NCBI GenBank assembly: GCA_009602735.1 | Contig: WELA01003670.1 | Coordinates: 609,372-631,983 of the forward strand | DNA length: 22,612 bases | DNA from: Mesotaenium endlicherianum | Lineage: Eukaryota; Streptophyta; Zygnematophyceae; Zygnematales; Mesotaeniaceae | Direction of reading: 5' to 3' | Part shown: positions 17,520 through 22,612 of the stretch, piece after piece | How positions within the stretch are numbered: position 1 is the first letter of the stretch | How the letters are laid out: every line of letters starts with the position of its first letter | Made by a program: the position numbers and the translations under genes | The notes under the pieces: generated by a model | What the model was told of the DNA's origin: nothing | Databases searched by the model: none | What the model saw: only the letters and a program-made list of their open reading frames with translations

Positions 17520-19993
17520 ATGGATCCTCAGAAAAGCTCGAGTGAGGTGAGAATTGCGTCGGTGGCCTTATCTGTAAAGAGCTGAAAGTCCGAAAGTATC
17601 CTTAAGGTTCACTCGGCAATCATCTAAATTGTCAAGTACATAACTAAGTAATAGTGTGGGTGCGGTTATCCCGCAATATGGTGGACAAATAATGCTCGTG
17701 TATTCTGCACTTCGAGTGATCTGCACCTTTCGTTGCTTGATCTACGAGTCCTAGGGCGACTTCGTTTCCTGCTGTCTTCTGCTTAAACGCACTTTGCACG
17801 AAATATTGACATTCAATAATTCAGATAGGATAACTCGTGTGTCATCTGAAAGCTATTTATACCTTGTGCCTCGAATTTCTACCTTCAAGTTTTGTGTCCG
17901 TGCATGTGCAGAAAAAAGCGTCACCTGATTTTTCCTGTGTGTCGTCTCCATTTGTCTTCCAACGACATTGTATGGTAACAGGAAACATACGAGATGCCAA
18001 ATTCAGGAATGAGCATCTTGGATCTGCCCGAGGGAATTCTGGAGCGCATCTTGCGATGCTCATGCGTGCCTTTTTGGAGATTCGGACCAGTGGCCCTGGT
18101 GTGCACCAGGTGGCATGATGTGATGCGTTCCAGCTGTAAGATCGTGAGGCTGGATCTCGAAAACTTAGACTCGACGCTGCAGACCCTGCTCAAGTTCCAA
18201 AATGTCACGACCCTCTACGTCTACGGGCCTTTCTCGTGCGAGCAAGCCGACACGCAGTTTCTAAGAGGCCTGGCTGTGGGGTTCCCGCGTCTCACGTCAC
18301 TCCACATGGAGTTCACAGGCGACGTCCAGGCTCTGGGGAACCTGTCCCTGCTCCTCTCCCTTGACACAAACTTTCAGGAGCTGACATTAGTCTGCAACAA
18401 CGACTTCACCTCCGACCCTGCAGGCTGGCTCCGCTACCAGCAGGCTATGGAGGACATGGACTTCACCCCGCAGGCGCGCCTGAGGAAGCTCACGCTCTTC
18501 TACGAGCACCTCCTGTGGCCCAGCGACATCCCGGACGGGTTCTGCGTCCCCGTCAGCACGTCGCTCGCCCGGCTGGCGAGCCTCCAGGAGCTCCACGTCG
18601 AGCTTGAGAGGCTCGCGTGTGCGGCCGCCCTGCCCCATTGGCTGGCCGGGCTCCCGGCGTTTGCAGGCCTGAAGCTCTGCATCTACACTGCAGCTGCCAG
18701 TCCCGTGCTCTTCGACTCCCTGCGCCTCACCACGCGCCTCAGGAGGCTCCACTTCATGCGCGGTTACTCTGAATCTCCTGAGGTAGGCACCTCCGGGGGC
18801 TCAAGCTTCACACATCTCTCTGTGCCTTCGTCTCATGGCTGCCTGCTGCGTGTCCCGAGGCTGGCATGCAGGCGTCCTGGGAGTCACGCGCTATCTCTCT
18901 GCGCCTGCCATCTCATGGCTGCAGCTTGCCTGCCATGCACGTCGTGAGGTAGCTCTCCCTTTCAGTGATGAAACTTCCTGCAGTGCTTCACTGTGCTTCA
19001 CTGTGCCCCCTCTCCTCCTCTGCCTTGCTCGCTGCACCAATGACTCATTGCCTTCGCCCTCTTCCCTGAAAGTCTCAGGAGCTGCGGTGCTAGACGGATT
19101 CCCAGCCTGGCGCCGCGCCCTCTGGCACGAGCTCTGCACTCTGCACCCTGCTCCCTCCTCTCCTGACCGATGCGCGATGGCGCTCTTGTCCGCTTGTCTT
19201 CCAGTTTGGCGCCCCCGAGATGGACGCGGTCTCCAGGATGACCCGTCTGACGAGCCTGGAGCTCTTCTACTACTTTGGCACAGTCGAGGCAGCCCCCCCC
19301 CCTGCTGCACGCTCGCCGCTGCTGCTGAGCCCCAGCCTGCAGAAGCTGCACCTCCACGGCAGCGTCCTCCCCACCAACAGGAGGCCCCTGCCCCTCCTGG
19401 AGCGCCTCACGCTGGTGGCCATGCAGGGGATGCAGCGCGACTACTTTGCGTTCACACCCAACCTCCGCTCGCTGAACCTCGCCCTGCCCAGCGACTATGC
19501 GGCGTGGCCCCACTTGCAGTACCTCACCCGCCTCACTTCCCTGACCCTGCGCCTGCTGGCAGATGCAGAGATTCCGAATCTGGCTCACTTCTGGGATCCG
19601 GAGACAGAGGACACAGGGAGGAGGGGGAAGGGGGGGCGAGAGGGGGAGGGGGAGGGGGAGGGGGAGCCTCACTCGGAGAAGCAGCACGTGTGGCACATCT
19701 GTGGGGCCCACACGGGCGAGCTGCGCCAGCTCACCCTGGAGCCCTGCTATTTGCTGCACCTCGTTCACGGCCTCCTCACGCTGGAGCGCCACGTGGAGGT
19801 CACTCTCGTCTGCACGTGTGGGAAGTACGAGCTCGAGTGCGCCAGCTATGCAGAGTACGCAGCTGGAGGGAGCCCCTGCCACTGGCTGCCACCTGGCACT
19901 GCCAGGCAGCTGTTCAAGGACACTAGGCGCCCTCCCAGGAAGCTTCCTGGGCCGTGCCCTGTTTGCCCTGCCTATAGCGACAAGGGCCTTTAA
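17520..19993 (+). CDS. F-box / leucine-rich-repeat protein, two or three exons
   Basis: Exons are 17520-17546 (tentative), 17982-18782 and 19205-19993. Introns have donors GAG|GTGAGA and GAG|GTAGGC and acceptors GGTAACAG and TCTTCCAG, all in phase 0. The model gives 538 residues; starting instead at the ATG at 17994 gives 525. An F-box lies at the start (ILDLPEGILERIL ... VALVCTRWHDVM), the segment that binds Skp1 in SCF ubiquitin ligases. About twelve leucine-rich strands follow (for example LTSLHMEF, LRKLTLFY, LQELHVEL, LRRLHFMR, LTSLELFY, LQKLHLHG, LERLTLVA, LRSLNLAL), which would form the substrate-binding solenoid. A Gly/Glu low-complexity insert coded by GGGGGA repeats interrupts the repeats late in the protein. 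The C-terminus is Cys- and Pro-rich. The substrate is unknown. The large exons and junctions are well supported; the 9-residue first exon is less certain. Confidence 0.8.
18783..19204 (+). other. Intron of the F-box gene with an internal imperfect repeat
   Basis: The 422-base intron has GT-AG ends and joins two phase-0 exons. It contains an imperfect duplication with a 79-base period: ATCTCTCTGTGCCT at 18814 and ATCTCTCTGCGCCT at 18893, both followed by TCTCATGGCTGC. The middle is pyrimidine-rich. Confidence 0.65.
19642..19665 (+). repeat. GGGGGA microsatellite inside the F-box/LRR coding sequence
   Basis: Four exact GGGGGA units follow a looser G-rich stretch from about 19619. They encode Gly-Glu repeats in a loop between leucine-rich strands. 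The array is probably length-variable; since each unit is six bases, changes stay in frame. Confidence 0.85.
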
Positions 19994-22361
19994 GGATGAC
20001 TCAATAGTTGTTCACCTTCCCCTAGTAGAGAGAGACTAAGGAGGGGTTAGGGGGGGAAGAGTGGGAGTGGAGAGTTGGGAGTTTGTCAGTCGTAAACTGC
20101 AGATTAGAAAACCAGAAACAATCTGGATGGTTTGGAAGTCCTGTGCAGTGCTGGGGTGTGCTGGCTGCTGCCTTTTGGAGAGACTTTGACTGGCTGCAGT
20201 GGCACACCGCCCCCCCCCCTTGCAAGTGTTCTGCCTGCTTGCGCCTGCCCTAGCTGAAATTCTTACACAATGTAAGGATTTTATAAAATCTGAAATTTTT
20301 GAAGACATATCCATACGCCTATAGGAACATTGCTGTGTTAGCTTGATTCGAGCTAGATAGATTCATATTATATTTGAAAAAATGCAATGGTTGCTCATAA
20401 TCAGCTGGCTTAGAGTAACAGTCGGTCGTCATCAGGAGCTACAAGTGTTATTTCTCAAGCTAAAGTTCAACAGCAGCGGAGCATAGCTTTGAAAGTAAGC
20501 TTCAACTAAGCTCAACCCTTGTGGGTGCTTGAATTCGATCAACCCTGTCCTCTTGCCTCGTGTGGAGTCCTCGAGATCTGGCTTTGAAAGCTCTGCTGCG
20601 CATGAAAGATTCTTGTAAGGGTCACTGGCCGGAAATTGAAAGCTTTGCTTGATGCGAGAGGGCGCTGCTTCCGCACAGCAGCTGCCTTGTCCTGCTGTCA
20701 CTTTCTTTCAATTTCCTTCCAGCATTGTAATTCGTGTCAATTCTCCAAGCTCTCCCTCTCTCCTCCCATGATGGATTGACAGGCTTAACTTTTGCTAGAC
20801 TATAGCAGCCCTGGGACATGTGCACGAGGTCAAGAGGCCATTACATGGAGTCGCAGGAGGAGGGAGAGGGACAAGGGGGTGGGATTTGGTGAAATATTTG
20901 GGATGGTTGACTTGAAAACGGCAGACCACACACGTATGCTTGTGGCTCCTGCGGAAGGAAGGCCTGCCATGAGCTCATACAATTGCTCTTCCTAACTCCA
21001 GAGTCCATACTACGGCTCCTTACGTGGGCGACTGTGTATGGAATTGCGTGCATGTACTACAGGAATTTACCCTGTTTTATGTTTCAATCGAATTCATATG
21101 TTTCAATCGAATTCTTACTCCTTTTTTTTCGCTACATTTTTACGTTTCACTAGTTACTCTCTAGCTATATTGAAAGGCGAGGAGGTCCGTAGCTCGTGAT
21201 GTCTTGTTGAAGGTGCTGCAGCATGAGGACCTCCATGCATTGTAAGGGAAGCTTATGAAATCTGTTCAATTTGTTCTGAGGCGCGGGTCAGATTTGTTCC
21301 TGCAACCTACCAGTCAAACTGAGAGTGCCTGCTACTTTCCACAGCTTCATTTTCAGGGGTAACAAAACGACAAGTTTTTGACAATGTGCCTGATCGACCT
21401 TGTTGTGAACAAACCAATGTATGGTTTCAAGAGTAGTTGGGCCTGTTCTCATTACCCTCCTTCCAAACGGTTATAGCATGGCCAGCTTTTTACTACATTC
21501 CTATGCGTACGTCTCCAGCGGAGACATCATGCTAACACTTATGGCCCCATTAAGTTGATGAGTGTCTATTCCACTTCACAGATTGAGCCCCAATGAGGTG
21601 ACTTTAGTAGCGCGGTTTAGACCCGTAATATGCTCAATGTAAGTCGCATAGGATAAGAGCTGCTTAGCGGCAGATGTTTAGGATGACAAGTGACAGCAGC
21701 AGCACGCAAAGATTCTTGCACTCAGACGCTTTGTGCAACCTATGGAGCGCGCTTGTTCATGATGCTTTCTTAGCTCGTCGAGCACTAGCAGATGCGCTGA
21801 GTATGCTAGGCAGGCCTATGCCTACTATGTGCATATATATTTCACTCTGAACTTGTACATGAGCTGAGCTGAACGAGGAACTACCTGGGTAGCTGAGTAT
21901 GCCCTAAATGTGCGATGCTTGGTAGAAGGAGAAAACCAAAAGGTTACAGGCACGGGCGTCTGGCCACCCTAAGCCTCCCTATGTGCACTGGTCGTTCCGT
22001 GCGGTCACTGCACTAGCAGAGGAACCGACATCCTCGAGTACGACCTGCACACTCAGCTATATCTAACATGGCGATTGTACTCTACAGCTTGCAGCCACAT
22101 TTCAACACTCTGCAGCCACGAATATGCTATGTACTCAGCTCCGCCCTTATCTCCACAACAAATTCCAAAACCTCGAGTTGCTTCAAATGCTGCAGCACCA
22201 GAAACGGCGCAAGCTGGTTGTCAAGAGCACAGAGGCACTCAGCTCTCAACAGGCTCTCTCGAACGCGCCAGCTGGCAGTCTCTCAAGGCAAGACCAGCAC
22301 AGCCTCGTGCCCTCAAGCTGCCCTCAAGAGGCCCTGCCAAGCACACGCCAGCTGGCACATC
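19994..22361. other. Spacer between convergent genes, no recognisable gene
   Basis: The F-box gene and the deformylase gene converge here, so both ends are 3' untranslated regions. A TGTAA motif near 20270 is a candidate polyadenylation signal for the F-box gene. Open frames are short (under about 95 codons) and show no known domain. Two direct repeats are present (21078-21114 and 22267-22389). Confidence 0.5.
21078..21114 (+). repeat. Two copies of an 18-bp direct repeat
   Basis: TATGTTTCAATCGAATTC occurs at 21078-21095 and again at 21097-21114, separated by one A. It is a simple tandem duplication in the spacer. Confidence 0.85.
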
Positions 22362-22389
22362 TCAGGGCGACGCCAGCATGGCCTCGTGC
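22267..22389. repeat. Imperfect direct repeat overlapping the deformylase 3' end
   Basis: GCCAGCTGGCA ... CTCA ... GCCTCGTGC occurs at 22267-22310 and, with changes, at 22347-22389, about 80 bases apart. The second copy contains the deformylase stop codon, so the duplication arose across the end of the gene. Confidence 0.6.
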
Positions 22390-22562
22390 TCTTCCTCCTC
22401 CTCCCCCACCTCCGCATCCGCACCCCGAGCCTCCTGCTCGCTGCACACGCCCACGCTGGGGCAGCAGCGCGCCAGCGGCAGCCGCAGGTTGTCCTTGGTG
22501 CGGAAGGTGCGCTTCACCATACGATCGACATACAGCGTGCCCTCCAGGTGGTCACACTCGTG
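22362..22562 (-). CDS. PDF1A: Peptide deformylase, last exon (organellar PDF1A-like), partial
   Basis: On the minus strand a pyrimidine-rich acceptor (CTGTCTGCGGTGCAG) precedes 66 codons beginning [15 protein letters not shown]. This is the third conserved deformylase motif (HExDH), whose two histidines bind the catalytic metal while the glutamate acts as base. The following [20 protein letters not shown] matches the plant PDF1A C-terminal pattern (TFRT-x-x-NL-x-LPLA-x-x-CP). The enzyme removes the formyl group from the first methionine of proteins made in mitochondria or chloroplasts. After about residue 40 an acidic tail ([12 protein letters not shown]) extends past the usual end. The Q before the first His must come from the previous exon or from reading through the intron border. 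The earlier exons, with the first two motifs, lie beyond the window. The 1A assignment rests on memory of plant sequences. Confidence 0.85.
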   Translation of the reverse strand, partial: HECDHLEGTLYVDRMVKRTFRTKDNLRLPLARCCPSVGVCSEQEARGADAEVGEEEEEHEAMLASP

Positions 22563-22612
22563 CTGCACCGCAGACAGCCGAAGGAAGCGCGGGGGGTGGG
22601 GAAGGGGGAGGG

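Noticed and set aside
18835-19926. Plus-strand open frame of 363 codons and antisense frame of 294 codons over the F-box gene
   Set aside because: GC-rich shadows of the LRR exon; Ala/Pro/Arg-biased with no domain, whereas the chosen frame gives regular leucine-rich repeats and good splice sites.
1-22612. tRNA, rRNA or CRISPR array
   Set aside because: No cloverleaf with A/B boxes, no rRNA-like sequence, and no regularly spaced repeats were seen by eye; the tandem repeats found are LTR-internal or simple.

Overview
The window is nuclear DNA of a green-lineage eukaryote, most likely a green or streptophyte alga. Genes carry GT-AG introns with pyrimidine-rich acceptors. The peptide deformylase exon at the right edge resembles the plant organellar PDF1A type. 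The dominant element is a plant-type chromovirus (Ty3/Gypsy, Metaviridae). The exact genus cannot be read from the sequence. Host exons are GC-rich, and the spacers and the retroelement are more AT-rich.

Layout. (1) 1-1507, minus strand: pieces of a gene for a probable secreted cysteine-rich protein, with a clear signal-peptide exon at 1438-1507 and two cysteine-rich open stretches to its left. The full exon chain is not resolved. (2) 1508-3184: spacer with no convincing gene. (3) 3190-12031: a complete LTR retrotransposon of 8842 bp, flanked by the 5-bp target duplication ACGTG. Both LTRs are 745 bp and differ at 16 positions by my count. (4) 12037-14446: AT-rich spacer with nothing recognised. 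(5) 14447-16809, minus strand: a two-exon gene for a membrane-anchored TPR protein of 209 residues. (6) 16810-17519: divergent promoter region with short tandem repeats. (7) 17520-19993, plus strand: F-box/leucine-rich-repeat protein gene with two or three exons. (8) 19994-22361: spacer. (9) 22362-22562, minus strand: last exon of a peptide deformylase gene that runs off the right end.

The retrotransposon is the most interesting part. In order it has a 5' LTR, an initiator-Met-type primer binding site, gag, pol, a third large ORF (558 codons from its best ATG), a polypurine tract and a 3' LTR. Gag and Pol are in different frames. They are joined by what looks like a textbook -1 ribosomal frameshift site: U UUA AAA in the gag frame, a 7-nt spacer, a perfect 10-bp stem that contains the gag stop codon, and a possible 4-bp pseudoknot stem. 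Pol has protease, reverse transcriptase, RNase H, an HHCC/DD35E integrase and a C-terminal chromodomain.

The third ORF lies after pol, where some plant elements carry env-like genes, but its product has no visible signal peptide or membrane segment. It has an N-terminal coiled coil, an unrecognised central domain, an acidic tract and a short SR-rich tail. Its ATG lies directly behind a textbook branch point (TACTAAC) and 3' splice site, and a perfect-looking 5' splice site lies near the end of the 5' LTR. A spliced subgenomic mRNA is therefore likely. The stretches after pol and after the third ORF share two blocks in the same order, one of them the polypurine tract. This suggests the third ORF was added to a conventional chromovirus whose old 3' end is still visible inside the element.
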